From NCBI GenBank assembly GCA_045643885.1, contig JAZRFY010000030.1:1-64000 (forward strand): DNA of 64,000 nucleotides. Direction: 5' to 3'. The position numbers were made by a program, and so were the translations under genes. The first letter of the stretch is position 1; each line of letters starts with the position of its first letter. The DNA comes from RGIG4608 sp045643885 (GTDB lineage: Bacteria > Bacillota > Clostridia > Oscillospirales > CAG-272). The notes beneath the pieces are model-generated. The model made no database searches, had not been told where the DNA came from, and saw nothing but the letters and a program-made list of their open reading frames with translations. Shown one piece after another: positions 33,277-43,238 of the stretch.

Positions 33277-35472
33277 TTATTTTCTTTTTATACCGTTTGC
33301 ATCAATTGTAGCAACCTCGGAAGTATCGCTCCAAAGTGCCCCAAGCCAAGTGAAGTTAGTTCCGTTAAATCCAACCTTGATATTACAAGAATCGGGAACA
33401 TTTTCAACGCAAAGCTCAACGGTTGTTACATACTTGTCACCAACCTTTTCAGTTTTGGATACACCGTACGTAATATTATTTGAATATGTAGCAACACCCT
33501 CATAGAAAATAACCGTATAAGATGCGCCACTATTCAACTTGAATTCTATATTATCATTAAGCCACCAATCACTATTGAGTGGGCTCCATTCTCCGTGAGT
33601 AAGTTCAAAGGATATATAAAGATTGCCGTCCTCGATCATACCGGAGAATTTAACAGATACGTTACCATTAGTTGCAGAAATAACGTCACCAGCATATTCG
33701 CCATCTGTAATTTCAGCATCAAAGGTAATTCCTCCAATTTTAAGGTCGCCAACAACAACCTCAATTGTTGCAGACTTCCCTGCACACTCAACCGTGATTG
33801 TTGCACTACCCTTTTTATAAGGTGTCAAATTTCCATTTGCATCAACAGCAACTACTTCGGGATCACTTGAAGTAAATTTCACAAAGTAATCAACATCTAT
33901 TGATTTTTTAACCTCTAATTTGTGTGTTGTCGCATTTTCAGAAAGTCCAAGCTCAAGCTTTTTGTCAACTATCAGCTCAAAATCTGCTTCGCTTTCGCGA
34001 TTTTCAAAAGAAACACCGTTAAGGAAATTAATACCTGCATTAACAATCTTCTGTACGGCATCTACATTCGCACCCTCTTTATAAAGCTCCTCGCTCGCAA
34101 GTCTTGCAACGCTATCGGAAGCATATCTTGAGGAATACATATACATGCCCTCGGGATTCTTAATATATGCTATAGCGGTATATGAAGTATTGAGATCCTC
34201 ATAAAGTACGTCCAACAATCTACCGCTAAAATAGATGTCGGAATAATCATCGTCGATTTTTTCCACCTTGACCTCTGATTTTACATGCTTATATGCAATG
34301 TATGATTCTTCCAAGGCAGTAAAATAATCTCCGTTGATATTGTGTTTGTCAAGCTCTGCGGTAGGAACGAAAATAAATCCGTATTCATAATCGTTATAAC
34401 TGTCATAATTAGTTAAATTAGCGCGGAATTCAAGTCCGTTTTCATCTGCTAAAAGCTTGATTTCATTGTCTATGCTTACTTTTTCATTAAAATATGAATT
34501 GTTTTCTATTTCAAATGTTTCAAGGAGTGTAACAAATGCTTCTCCAAGATATTGCTGTCCTTGTGCATTGAAATGCCAATCATCATGCTGTGTAAGAGGC
34601 ATACAATCAACACAACCAACATTTTCAAGAGTATCAGCAACTGTTGTCATAGCAGTTCTTACCATCCCCTGATACGTGGGAGGTGCGCTATTTTTGGAAT
34701 TCCACTTAGGAAGACCGCAGATGAAGGGCACGTTGCCACAATCATAGCCCGTTACTTCACTAAGCATATTTCTTGTATCATAAATAAGAGTTTCGAAAAG
34801 CTCTCTGTATGCAGAAGCCATTTCAAGCGTAAACATTTCCGCCTCGCCCTGCATCCACCACACGCCCTTAATAACGGGTGTGTAGCCGTCCTCAATCAAT
34901 AATTTGATAGCATGGGTAACCGTATCTTCAAAACGGTTATACATATTACCTATCAAAGGATTTTTGGACATATCAACGTTATTGTTTTTAATATATGTGG
35001 GAGAGGTCCATGTTCCCTGCTTTAAAGAAACATCATATTGTGTGTCGGGATAAAGATGTGTAGCTCCCCAAGCGCACTTGATAATTGCGTTCATTTCACC
35101 GTAATCGGCAATTGCATTAGCAATACCGATTTCAGCACCTGAACGAGTGGGCTGAACACCCATACCAAGCTTTACGGGCTCAAATCCGTAGTCAAGATTG
35201 CTTCCATTCCATCGTTCTTGAGAACCGTAATATAAGACGTTCTCAAAACCGTTTACAAATCTATCATCGGATTTTGCAATTTTATTTCCGGTATCCATAC
35301 CGTAACCAACTGCATTTGACTGACCTGCAATCAAATATACGTTAATAATTTTTTCAGTTCCCAAAATGACCTCTTTATTCCCCGATCCCGTGCCTATACC
35401 AAAAAGATCGCACGAAGTCAAAGAAAATACTAAAACCACTAACAATAATAAACAAATACCTTTAATTTTCAT
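33277..35472 (-). CDS. SGNH/SASA-type carbohydrate esterase lipoprotein with Ig-like and CBM9-like domains
   Basis: 731 residues. A lipoprotein signal ends at LTSC (Cys21). The N-terminal domain (about 43-320) is of the sialate O-acetylesterase (SASA, DUF303) type: NVYLIAGQSNAVGYG with nucleophile Ser52, KGVWWMQGEAEM, and DDWHFNAQGQQYLG with the catalytic His. Then come a beta-sandwich region (340-470), a Big2-like Ig domain (about 510-580: SSDPEVVAVDANGNLTPYKK) and a CBM9-like C-terminus (about 585-731). It probably removes acetyl groups from a glycan on the cell surface. It lies between the two GLUG-repeat lipoproteins. Confidence 0.82.
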   Translation of the reverse strand: MKIKGICLLLLVVLVFSLTSCDLFGIGTGSGNKEVILGTEKIINVYLIAGQSNAVGYGMDTGNKIAKSDDRFVNGFENVLYYGSQERWNGSNLDYGFEPVKLGMGVQPTRSGAEIGIANAIADYGEMNAIIKCAWGATHLYPDTQYDVSLKQGTWTSPTYIKNNNVDMSKNPLIGNMYNRFEDTVTHAIKLLIEDGYTPVIKGVWWMQGEAEMFTLEMASAYRELFETLIYDTRNMLSEVTGYDCGNVPFICGLPKWNSKNSAPPTYQGMVRTAMTTVADTLENVGCVDCMPLTQHDDWHFNAQGQQYLGEAFVTLLETFEIENNSYFNEKVSIDNEIKLLADENGLEFRANLTNYDSYNDYEYGFIFVPTAELDKHNINGDYFTALEESYIAYKHVKSEVKVEKIDDDYSDIYFSGRLLDVLYEDLNTSYTAIAYIKNPEGMYMYSSRYASDSVARLASEELYKEGANVDAVQKIVNAGINFLNGVSFENRESEADFELIVDKKLELGLSENATTHKLEVKKSIDVDYFVKFTSSDPEVVAVDANGNLTPYKKGSATITVECAGKSATIEVVVGDLKIGGITFDAEITDGEYAGDVISATNGNVSVKFSGMIEDGNLYISFELTHGEWSPLNSDWWLNDNIEFKLNSGASYTVIFYEGVATYSNNITYGVSKTEKVGDKYVTTVELCVENVPDSCNIKVGFNGTNFTWLGALWSDTSEVATIDANGIKRK

Positions 35473-35506
35473 AATTGTTTACCTCGTTTTTCTCGTTTGT
35501 TATGTG

Positions 35507-35534
35507 GCAAGAAAGGGCATCTGCCCTTTCTTGC
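35507..35534 (-). terminator. intergenic hairpin after the CxxC/GLUG lipoprotein gene
   Basis: GCAAGAAAGGGCA and TGCCCTTTCTTGC form a perfect 13-bp stem with a 2-base loop, 10 bp after the stop codon at 35545. No long T run follows on the minus strand, so partial termination or transcript protection is likelier than a full stop. Confidence 0.65.
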
Positions 35535-35544
35535 ATATAGTTAA

Positions 35545-38500
35545 TTATTCAGCAGGAACGTATTCCTCAACCTTACCGTTTTCAACACAATCTGTTGCAG
35601 TAGAGGTTGTAGTACCGTAAATCTGACCTACGCCCTTAGCAGTAGTACCGATAACTGTACCATAGTTTGTGCAATTTGTTACGGGCTTCTTCGCAGTACC
35701 AACAATACCACCAATCTGTCCATATTTAGTTGTTGCACCTGTAATTGTACCGTAGTTTACACAACCGGAAATTGTACCCTTATCCTTTGTAGAACCGGAG
35801 ATTCCTCCAACAGAAACGTTAGCACCTGTTACGTCGCCCCAGTTTACACAGTTTGTAATATCCTTACCACCGGAACCAACGATACCGCCTACGATGTAGG
35901 AATCACAAATTACTGTACCATAGTTTACACAGTTAAGAAGTGCGCCTGCACTATTTTCCTGGTTAGCAACGATACCACCAACTGTTCCCTGACGTCCATT
36001 GGATACTGTAGAAGTTACGTTAACATAACTTGTAATGTTTTCGATAACTGCATTTGTTACTGTGTAACCAACCAAACTTCCAACACCAGAGTTACCCTTC
36101 ACGTTACCGTAAATGCTCAAATTCTTAATAGCACCTGTGTTTACACATCCGAACAATGCTGCGGATGTTGAAGTTGTGGAATGATCAATATTGATACCTC
36201 TAATAGAGCAGTTATTACCATCAAATGTTCCAAAGAAACCCTGATAGTTGTTCCAACCTGCATGCATACCAACGATAAGGTAGTGACCGTTAAGGTCGAT
36301 GCTCTTTGTCATCTTGAAGTACTGACCCTTGAATGTAGTGATCTTGTTGATTGTACCTGCAGCACCTTCAACCGCATTGATCTGAGCTGCAAAATATGCA
36401 AAGTCAGCTGCACTCTGAATAAGGAAAGGATCCTCTGCTGTACCTGTACCTGCAAGAGATGTGCTTACGCTTGTACCGTCCCAAACGTCAACCTGTGAAT
36501 AGTAAATTGTTACTGAGCTATTGCCAAGCACGAGTACCTTTACGTAATCGTGAGAAGCAACCAATCCATCAATAGCCTTTGCATTGATTGTAGCAATTTC
36601 GCCGTAAGCAAATTCAAGTGCTTCAGCAGCGGATGCTACTGTACCGTCAAGATTCAAATAATTTACTGTTACAGTATACTTTGCAGCTTCTACTCTTGTA
36701 GTACCGCAGTTACCGCAAGTAAATGTAATATTACCGTCAGCAAGAACACCAGAATCCCAAGCGTGACCCTTTGCAGGAATTACAACATTAGCAATAACCT
36801 TACCCTCTGCATCATAATATTTCTTACATGATGAGCAGTAATCGTATGCTACGTTACCGTCTGCTTCACAAGTTTCTTCAAGAGCATCAGTATGTGTCAT
36901 TTCGTGCTGAGCTACCCCAACTGTTCCGTTATTTACGCAAGCTGTCTTTGTTACGTCAGCCGAAGTAATGCCGTCAATACCTGTGCTTGTGCAAAGTGTA
37001 CCTTCTACATTACCGTAGTTAACACAACCTGTAAGTATAGCGGATATAGAACCATTTCTAACACCTGCAATACCGCCTGCATTCACTGTAGAGCTAACGT
37101 CACCGTAGTTATAGCAGTTAGTTAAATTACATGCCCAGTAAAGATTACCAACAATACCACCTGCGTCCTTGTCAGCACTTACTATACCCCAGTTAGTGCA
37201 ATTTTCAAGAGTTCTACCAATCAAGCCTGCGATACCGCCGACATTATTGCCACCGGTTACTGTACCATAGTTAACCAAGTTGGTAGCGGGTGTATCATTG
37301 CTCTGTTCCATATTACCAACTATACCGCCAACGTTACCGTTACCATTCATGGTAGCATAGTTTGTGATGTTTGACAAAGGAGCCAAACGGTTATAACCAA
37401 CAAGCACACCAACGGAAGAGGATCCCTCAGGAACTTCCACTTTACCGTAAAGGCTGAGATTCTTTACCCATCCGCCTTCAATACAGCCAAACAAGGACAA
37501 TGTATTGTTGATTCCTCTGATGGAACAGTTGTTGCCATCCAAGTAACCGGCAAAAATCTGTCTGTCACCCCATGCGCTTCCTGTACCGATGTGAAGAGCA
37601 TAACCGTTGAGATTGATGGACTTTGTCATTACGAAATACTGACCGCTAAATGCAGCAGTTTTTACTTCAAGAGCATTTACTACCTGTGCAATATATGCAA
37701 GGTCTGCACCGCTCTGAATGAGATAAGGATCTTCAACTGTACCTGAACCAGCGAGAGATGTGCTTACGGATTCACCGTCCCAGAGTGAAAGCTCGGAATA
37801 GTAAATTGTAAATGTGTGCGTTGTTGCATCGTTAAAGCTGAACTTAACGTAGTCGTGAGATGCAACTCTGTCTACAATTGCAGGAGCATTGATTGTTGCG
37901 ATGTTGTTTTCAAGTGTTACGTCGCCATCAATTGCCTTTGTCTGTGTTGAGAATTCGCTGTTTGCAAATTCAACTGCATATGTATATGTTACCTTTGTTG
38001 CAGTAACATTGAGTGTTACTGTCTTAACTATTGCTTTTTCTGTAGCATCAACGTGAGAAGCATCGTTTTTGCAAACCTTTGTTGCTGTACAGGATGAGTT
38101 GTCTGCAGACCACTCATATTTAACCTCATAAGAATGGCCAAGTGCAGGAATTACTTCCTGTGCCTTAATGATATGACCACACTTTGAGCACTGCTTTCCT
38201 TCAGTAAGACCTGATGTTGTACATGTAGCAGGAATTTTGTCAAGGATCTTTTCCTGGTGATTTGTGCAAAGACCTACATGACAAACGTCACATTCATAGT
38301 CGTTGTTTTCGTCCTTGTGTCCGTTAGCCTTGATTACTTCCTGTTCAAGTGTTGTTACACCGCAAACAGAACAAATCTTACCGTCAGTAAGACCTGTTTC
38401 AGTACAAGTAGGTGCCTTACCGGAAACTATTTTCTCTGTGTGAGTAATAGCTCTTGTTTCGCCACAAACGTTACAAGCTGTATCACAAGAGTTGTCGTAT

Positions 38501-39096
38501 GCGTGCTCAGAAAGAACTGCTCCGCAAATCGCACAGTTGTGAGAACCTTCAGCTGCTGCACATTCACTAAGTGTTGCACCGCAAATTTCACAGTTGTGAG
38601 AGTTTGCTCCTGCCTTACAGTCGCTCATTTTTGCTCCACAAACCTCACAATTGTGAGAGCCTGTTCCTGCTTTACAGTCGCTTACCTTTTCACCACAAAC
38701 TGCACAGTTGTGAGAGCCTTCGGCTGCTTCACATTCACTCAAGACTTCATCACAACCCTCACGGTCACAAACATGGTCATTATCGTCACCATCTTCGTGG
38801 CCAAGTGCTGGAATCTTTGTCTGTGAAGCAATAACCTCCATACATACTGAGCAGTATGATCCTTCTGTCAAACCGTCTTCAGTACATGTAGCTTCCTTGC
38901 CCGCTCTTGTTACTGTAGTGTGAGCAAGGGTTTCACCATAGCTTTCGCCACATTTTTCACATACAGCGGCATCTGAGCAGGTTGCTGTGCCACCAGTGTG
39001 TTCACATGCCGGTGTAGGATCGGTACATGCAGTAAATACTGCAAGTGCAAGAACCAATACCATCACCATAACAAGTGTTTTAATGATGTTTTTCAT
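35545..39096 (-). CDS. large CxxC-repeat and GLUG-repeat lipoprotein
   Basis: 1183 residues. A lipoprotein signal ends at FTAC (Cys24). Residues about 30-330 are cysteine-rich: TCTExGLTxGKxCSVC units like those of the 15201 protein, plus four tandem 19-residue units (SHNCAVCGEKVSDCKAG type). Two copies of a module of about 300 residues follow (about 435-735 and 868-1183), each with SVSTSLAGxGTxEDPxLIQS, an inner FDGNNCSIRGIN-type turn and five to eight GLUG-like strands, the signature of a right-handed beta-helix-like surface domain. A CxC linker separates them. No catalytic residues are seen. Probably a surface adhesin or glycan-binding scaffold; function unknown. Confidence 0.75.
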   Translation of the reverse strand: MKNIIKTLVMVMVLVLALAVFTACTDPTPACEHTGGTATCSDAAVCEKCGESYGETLAHTTVTRAGKEATCTEDGLTEGSYCSVCMEVIASQTKIPALGHEDGDDNDHVCDREGCDEVLSECEAAEGSHNCAVCGEKVSDCKAGTGSHNCEVCGAKMSDCKAGANSHNCEICGATLSECAAAEGSHNCAICGAVLSEHAYDNSCDTACNVCGETRAITHTEKIVSGKAPTCTETGLTDGKICSVCGVTTLEQEVIKANGHKDENNDYECDVCHVGLCTNHQEKILDKIPATCTTSGLTEGKQCSKCGHIIKAQEVIPALGHSYEVKYEWSADNSSCTATKVCKNDASHVDATEKAIVKTVTLNVTATKVTYTYAVEFANSEFSTQTKAIDGDVTLENNIATINAPAIVDRVASHDYVKFSFNDATTHTFTIYYSELSLWDGESVSTSLAGSGTVEDPYLIQSGADLAYIAQVVNALEVKTAAFSGQYFVMTKSINLNGYALHIGTGSAWGDRQIFAGYLDGNNCSIRGINNTLSLFGCIEGGWVKNLSLYGKVEVPEGSSSVGVLVGYNRLAPLSNITNYATMNGNGNVGGIVGNMEQSNDTPATNLVNYGTVTGGNNVGGIAGLIGRTLENCTNWGIVSADKDAGGIVGNLYWACNLTNCYNYGDVSSTVNAGGIAGVRNGSISAILTGCVNYGNVEGTLCTSTGIDGITSADVTKTACVNNGTVGVAQHEMTHTDALEETCEADGNVAYDYCSSCKKYYDAEGKVIANVVIPAKGHAWDSGVLADGNITFTCGNCGTTRVEAAKYTVTVNYLNLDGTVASAAEALEFAYGEIATINAKAIDGLVASHDYVKVLVLGNSSVTIYYSQVDVWDGTSVSTSLAGTGTAEDPFLIQSAADFAYFAAQINAVEGAAGTINKITTFKGQYFKMTKSIDLNGHYLIVGMHAGWNNYQGFFGTFDGNNCSIRGINIDHSTTSTSAALFGCVNTGAIKNLSIYGNVKGNSGVGSLVGYTVTNAVIENITSYVNVTSTVSNGRQGTVGGIVANQENSAGALLNCVNYGTVICDSYIVGGIVGSGGKDITNCVNWGDVTGANVSVGGISGSTKDKGTISGCVNYGTITGATTKYGQIGGIVGTAKKPVTNCTNYGTVIGTTAKGVGQIYGTTTSTATDCVENGKVEEYVPAE
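38532..38759 (-). repeat. four tandem 57-bp coding repeats
   Basis: The string CACA(G/A)TTGTGAG recurs at 38532, 38589, 38646 and 38703, exactly 57 bp apart, inside the cysteine-rich part of the lipoprotein gene. Each unit encodes 19 residues with one CxxC and one further Cys. The identity between units points to expansion by slippage or unequal recombination. Confidence 0.88.
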
Positions 39097-39166
39097 AGTT
39101 TCTTTCTCCTTAAAAAAATTTTATGATTAATTTAATAATCAACTACTTAAATTTTGTGTTTTTCCG

Positions 39167-41443
39167 TCACCACGGTCTGTATTTAACTACGATGTCATCA
39201 AAATTGATTTTTTTGTTGATTTCCGAATTTTCATTCAAGAAATTAACCAAATCCTCCATTTGCTCATAGGTAATATTGATATCACCGTCACAAATGGTAA
39301 CGCGAAGTGCCTTTGAGTCGATCCAAAACAGCTTTTTCTCAAAATCTTCAACGTCGATCGGCAAATTGTTATCCTTAACGTATTGCTTAAACCAATCGTT
39401 TTCAAACAAAATGCCTGCAGGCGTATCCAAAGTATATTTTGAAGGAGCCTCTTTTATTTCAAGCTTATCAGGTGTAAGCTTTTCTTCAAATTTAACTCCA
39501 TCAAGATTAATTTTTGCCTCATTGATAACAAGTTCAGTGTTTGACGCTATGTAAATCTCATATTCTCCGCCCTCAAGCTCAAATGAGTCCGTGGCGTCTC
39601 TATAAGATTTAATATCATCAATATCCACCTCAATATCAATGCGCTTTGTTTCATTTGCTTTAACAAATACCTTGGAAAATGCCTTTAATTCTTTTATAGG
39701 TCTATATATATCGGAATTTTTCTTTCCTATATATATTTGGATAACGTCTTCCCCGTCATATTCGCCTTCATTTGTGATATTGAGCGTAATTTTGATTTTA
39801 TCATCCTCAACTACACAATCAAAATTTGAATAACTGAATTTCGAATAGCTTAACCCATATCCAAATGGTAAGATAAATCCGTTATGGTGCAAATCGTAAT
39901 ATCTATAGCCAACATAAATATCATCGTGGTAATACGTGTGGTAGATATCTCTTCTTGCATACTCCTTATTTATGGGGTTTTGGTCAAGAGAAGAAATCCA
40001 CGTTTCGGGTAAACGTCCGCTTGGATTGTGGAGTCCAAACAAATTATTAAAAATTGCTTCGGACTGTCCCTCTCCTGCAAGATAAGTAATCATCATTGAG
40101 CTTGACAGGTTGTAAACTTCCTCTACGTTAACAACACTTCCACTAACTAAAACGGTTGCAAAGGTAGAAAATACCTCTTTAACCATTTTAAGTACTTCAA
40201 TTTGCTGTGGGCGAAGCTCAATTGTACTTCTGTCAATTCCCTCCGACTCATCGTGCTGATACTGACCTAAAAATAACAGCACCTTATCATATTTGTTTTG
40301 ATATTTAAGCAATTCATCCTTGCTTACTGTCGTTTTTTCTTCATCAAAGCATTCAACAAAGTCATAATTGATCTCGTTTGTATTCAAAACGTCAAGGAAG
40401 GTTGTGTCACGGTATGCATTTACCCATCCACTTCCCTTTCCGACAAATCGAGCGTGATTTGCAAAATATCCAAGCACCAAAATCTTGTTTTCCTTTGAGA
40501 CAGGCAAATAATCGTTTTCGTTTTTAACCAAAACAATTGTTTTTTCTGCAACTCCGACCGCCTGAGCGTGAAGCTCATCAAGATCAAGTGTTTCTAACTC
40601 TTTAGTATCCTTGAATTTTGAAATTGTCTGATAAAGTTCGTTATCAAGTTTTACAAGATCTTCATCATCAAACGTTTTTCCGTATCCCCTGTCCATAAAA
40701 TCATAGCTCATTTTAGCCAAGGGCATTTCAATATTAAGTCCGGTTCTGAAGGTTTTACCCTTGTCACTCACCGCACACCAGTCGGACATAATTAGTCCGT
40801 CAAAACCAAACTCTTGTCTGAGCTTCTTCTGCAACAAATATTTGGACTCATTAACGTAAACTCCGTTTATTCTGTTGTAGGACGTCATTATTGACGATGG
40901 CTTTGAGTATTTCAAGGTATATTTAAAACCTCTTAAATAAATTTCGTTCAAAGCACGAAGTGAAACCTCACTGCTGTTTACCGTTCTTCCGTGCTCTTGA
41001 GAGTTACACGCATAATGCTTGACGCACGCTCCAACACCGTTGTTTTCAAGTCCGTTTACGTACTGCGCTGCCAAGACACCGGTTAAGTATGGATCCTCTG
41101 AAAAATATTCAAAGTTTCTGCCGCACATTACGTATCTTTTGATATTAATTCCGGGAGCTAACAAAATGTTCGTCTTATGATGAAGACATTCCTTTGCAAT
41201 AAGCTCTCCCGTTTCGTAGCAGGCATCCTTATCAAAGGATGCCGCTAACGCACTCGGTGTGGGCATACAAACCGTCTGAATTACTTCGTTTTGTTCTGTA
41301 AAGCCATTCTTAAGGGGCTTTCGGAGTCCGCTTGGTCCATCGTTTAAAACAATGCGGTTATCTGGATCGCGATAACTCGCGATCTCCCAAGCGTTAAGCC
41401 CCGTAAGATATTTATATCTGCTATATCTTTCGTTTTTATCCAT
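39167..41443 (-). CDS. GH3-family beta-glycosidase
   Basis: 758 residues, no signal peptide, in the usual domain order. Motifs: VLNDGPSGLRK (34-42), MCGRNFEYFSEDPYLTG, VKHYACNSQEHGR (Lys142-His143), GFDGLIMSDWCAVSDKGK with the nucleophile Asp221, the second domain from about 320 with GQYQHDESEGIDRS carrying the likely acid/base Glu, and a fibronectin-III-like C-terminus (about 555-680). Likely beta-glucosidase or beta-xylosidase acting in the cytoplasm on imported oligosaccharides. It follows the 41446 lipoprotein by 2 bp and is the last gene of the transporter operon that runs without large gaps from 52962. Confidence 0.92.
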   Translation of the reverse strand: MDKNERYSRYKYLTGLNAWEIASYRDPDNRIVLNDGPSGLRKPLKNGFTEQNEVIQTVCMPTPSALAASFDKDACYETGELIAKECLHHKTNILLAPGINIKRYVMCGRNFEYFSEDPYLTGVLAAQYVNGLENNGVGACVKHYACNSQEHGRTVNSSEVSLRALNEIYLRGFKYTLKYSKPSSIMTSYNRINGVYVNESKYLLQKKLRQEFGFDGLIMSDWCAVSDKGKTFRTGLNIEMPLAKMSYDFMDRGYGKTFDDEDLVKLDNELYQTISKFKDTKELETLDLDELHAQAVGVAEKTIVLVKNENDYLPVSKENKILVLGYFANHARFVGKGSGWVNAYRDTTFLDVLNTNEINYDFVECFDEEKTTVSKDELLKYQNKYDKVLLFLGQYQHDESEGIDRSTIELRPQQIEVLKMVKEVFSTFATVLVSGSVVNVEEVYNLSSSMMITYLAGEGQSEAIFNNLFGLHNPSGRLPETWISSLDQNPINKEYARRDIYHTYYHDDIYVGYRYYDLHHNGFILPFGYGLSYSKFSYSNFDCVVEDDKIKITLNITNEGEYDGEDVIQIYIGKKNSDIYRPIKELKAFSKVFVKANETKRIDIEVDIDDIKSYRDATDSFELEGGEYEIYIASNTELVINEAKINLDGVKFEEKLTPDKLEIKEAPSKYTLDTPAGILFENDWFKQYVKDNNLPIDVEDFEKKLFWIDSKALRVTICDGDINITYEQMEDLVNFLNENSEINKKINFDDIVVKYRPW

Positions 41444-41445
41444 AA

Positions 41446-43227
41446 TTACTGAACCAAATCATTAATTGAGAAGTATGAATCTATACTCTCCTCTGCATTG
41501 TCCACAACTTCACCAACAACCAAATAACTATCTACAGCAGACTTTACACCGTCAATTACGGATATGTTATTGTAATTGAAGCAAAGCTTAATATCATCAG
41601 GATTTGTAATTCCCAAATCCTTATAGCCGATATAGAGTTCAAGCATCATACCTTCAGATTTTCCGCCATTAGCAAGGCCTTTTGTTGTAACGTGGTAATC
41701 ATAATCGGAAATCTTTTTATTATATACCTTATTACCAAGCTCCAAGGTAATGTCGCTATCATTAAGACTGATACCGTTGCCGTAAACTCTTAAAAGATTC
41801 GCAGCGCTCAAGCAAATTGTTGTTCTCTTGCTTGCATCAGAGCCAGCAAGGTAAATAATGAAATCGTCATTATTTCCCTTTTGTCCCATATCACCGCGCT
41901 TCCAATTTTCGCCGTCGGTCCAAATTTCGCTATCTTTGATATTAGCCGCAATATAAAGTCCGTTTTCGCCTTTGATCACGTAAACTTCACCAAGACCATT
42001 CGGCAAAAGATTCTTCTTGGCGCCTGAATATTCGTTCAAATTACCGTCAACGAAAGCAACCTTATCACTCACGTTTACTTTAAGCGAAAATTCTTTAATA
42101 CCTTCAGCGGTTTTAACTGTAAATTTAACGTCTTGTTCACCAGGTTTATTAACGTCGTAATCGGAATATTTCTCGACCTTAACATAACCTGTATAATAGT
42201 TAGTAAAGCTTGCTTTTACATATTGAGGAAGTTCAACCTTTGAGCCAAGAGGAACATTGATCGTTTCCTCAACAATTGATTCAACAACTCTTGTTTCGTT
42301 ATAAGAAATAATTTCAGCGGCGATTCTGTTACCCAAAACATTATTGCTCTCTGCACCAAAGTGCCAAGGCTCAAACGTATTTGTGTAAAGATCGGTTGTC
42401 TTGATCCAAGAAACGTTATTCATATTTTTTGCAACGTTTTCTTGAATATCTCTTAATGTATTAGAATATTTAGCGCTGTTTGTCAATGCCTCAGTTACAA
42501 CCACGGGCATATCGTTATTACCAAAGTATGCTCTGAAATCATTAATAAAATATGTCAATGCCTTTTCATAAATTGCCATATTTTCATCAAATTTAGCATC
42601 CTGCTCGCCGTGAACGAATGCCATACCGTCAATCACGACCTCATAACCAAGATCCACGAGTTCTGCAGTTGCTTTTTCAATCAAAGAATACAAATTATAA
42701 GTAAGAGGACCTGTTCTGTCTCCCCCACTCGTTTCATTAACCTGATCCGTATTCAAGTACGCAGAAACCTCAGCGTCATTGAGAGCAGATGAGGAATACC
42801 AATGGTCGGTAAATGTTGATCCGCTTGCCGTATATTTAATTATAACAGACTTATATTCTGCATCAAATTTAGGATATGCGGAAGCCATAGTTTGTCCCAT
42901 GCCTATTTCGGGACCAAATTCGGATGGAAAATCGCCGTATCCAGGCTTTAAAACATCAATATACAAGGATTTATCAATGCCGGGAATATTGCTCAATGCA
43001 TCCATGGGCAAGCCGTCTGCCAAAATATCAACGTCAATGTTTTCTTCCCTGTCTTCCTCGCTCAAATCATTAACCAACGCTTTGCCGCGAGCTCCCGATT
43101 GACCTGCCAAAACGATAAGATGAACCTTGTTTTCTTCATTATCGGGTTGATTAGGATTGTTGGGATGGCAACCAATAAGAGGTAATAACATCAAACAAAC
43201 TAATAAAATTGATATGAATCTTTTCAT
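41446..43227 (-). CDS. SGNH-like (SASA-type) lipoprotein with CBM9-like C-terminus
   Basis: 593 residues. A lipoprotein signal ends at LIGC (Cys20). Residues about 34-315 resemble the SASA esterase fold: VHLIVLAGQSGARGKA (Ser44), a DGMAFVHGEQDAKF block equivalent to the WxQGE block of relatives, and FEPWHFGAESNNVLGN with the expected His. The usual GQSN is GQSG here, losing the Asn oxyanion residue of block I. An Ig-like segment (about 320-385) and a CBM9-like domain (about 390-560) follow. Most likely a surface carbohydrate esterase, possibly with altered activity. It sits between a GH43 and a GH3 gene with gaps of 11 and 2 bp. Confidence 0.75.
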   Translation of the reverse strand: MKRFISILLVCLMLLPLIGCHPNNPNQPDNEENKVHLIVLAGQSGARGKALVNDLSEEDREENIDVDILADGLPMDALSNIPGIDKSLYIDVLKPGYGDFPSEFGPEIGMGQTMASAYPKFDAEYKSVIIKYTASGSTFTDHWYSSSALNDAEVSAYLNTDQVNETSGGDRTGPLTYNLYSLIEKATAELVDLGYEVVIDGMAFVHGEQDAKFDENMAIYEKALTYFINDFRAYFGNNDMPVVVTEALTNSAKYSNTLRDIQENVAKNMNNVSWIKTTDLYTNTFEPWHFGAESNNVLGNRIAAEIISYNETRVVESIVEETINVPLGSKVELPQYVKASFTNYYTGYVKVEKYSDYDVNKPGEQDVKFTVKTAEGIKEFSLKVNVSDKVAFVDGNLNEYSGAKKNLLPNGLGEVYVIKGENGLYIAANIKDSEIWTDGENWKRGDMGQKGNNDDFIIYLAGSDASKRTTICLSAANLLRVYGNGISLNDSDITLELGNKVYNKKISDYDYHVTTKGLANGGKSEGMMLELYIGYKDLGITNPDDIKLCFNYNNISVIDGVKSAVDSYLVVGEVVDNAEESIDSYFSINDLVQ

Positions 43228-43238
43228 TTTTTACCTCC

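Noticed and set aside
38532..38759. Regularly spaced repeats that could suggest a CRISPR array
   Set aside because: The 57-bp units are contiguous, without unique spacers, and encode in-frame protein repeats; no cas genes are present.
38257..38826. Cysteine-rich frame of 189 codons on the plus strand opposite the CxxC lipoprotein
   Set aside because: It mirrors the tandem repeats of the true minus-strand gene and has no promoter or ribosome site; the minus-strand frame has a lipoprotein signal and recognisable repeats.
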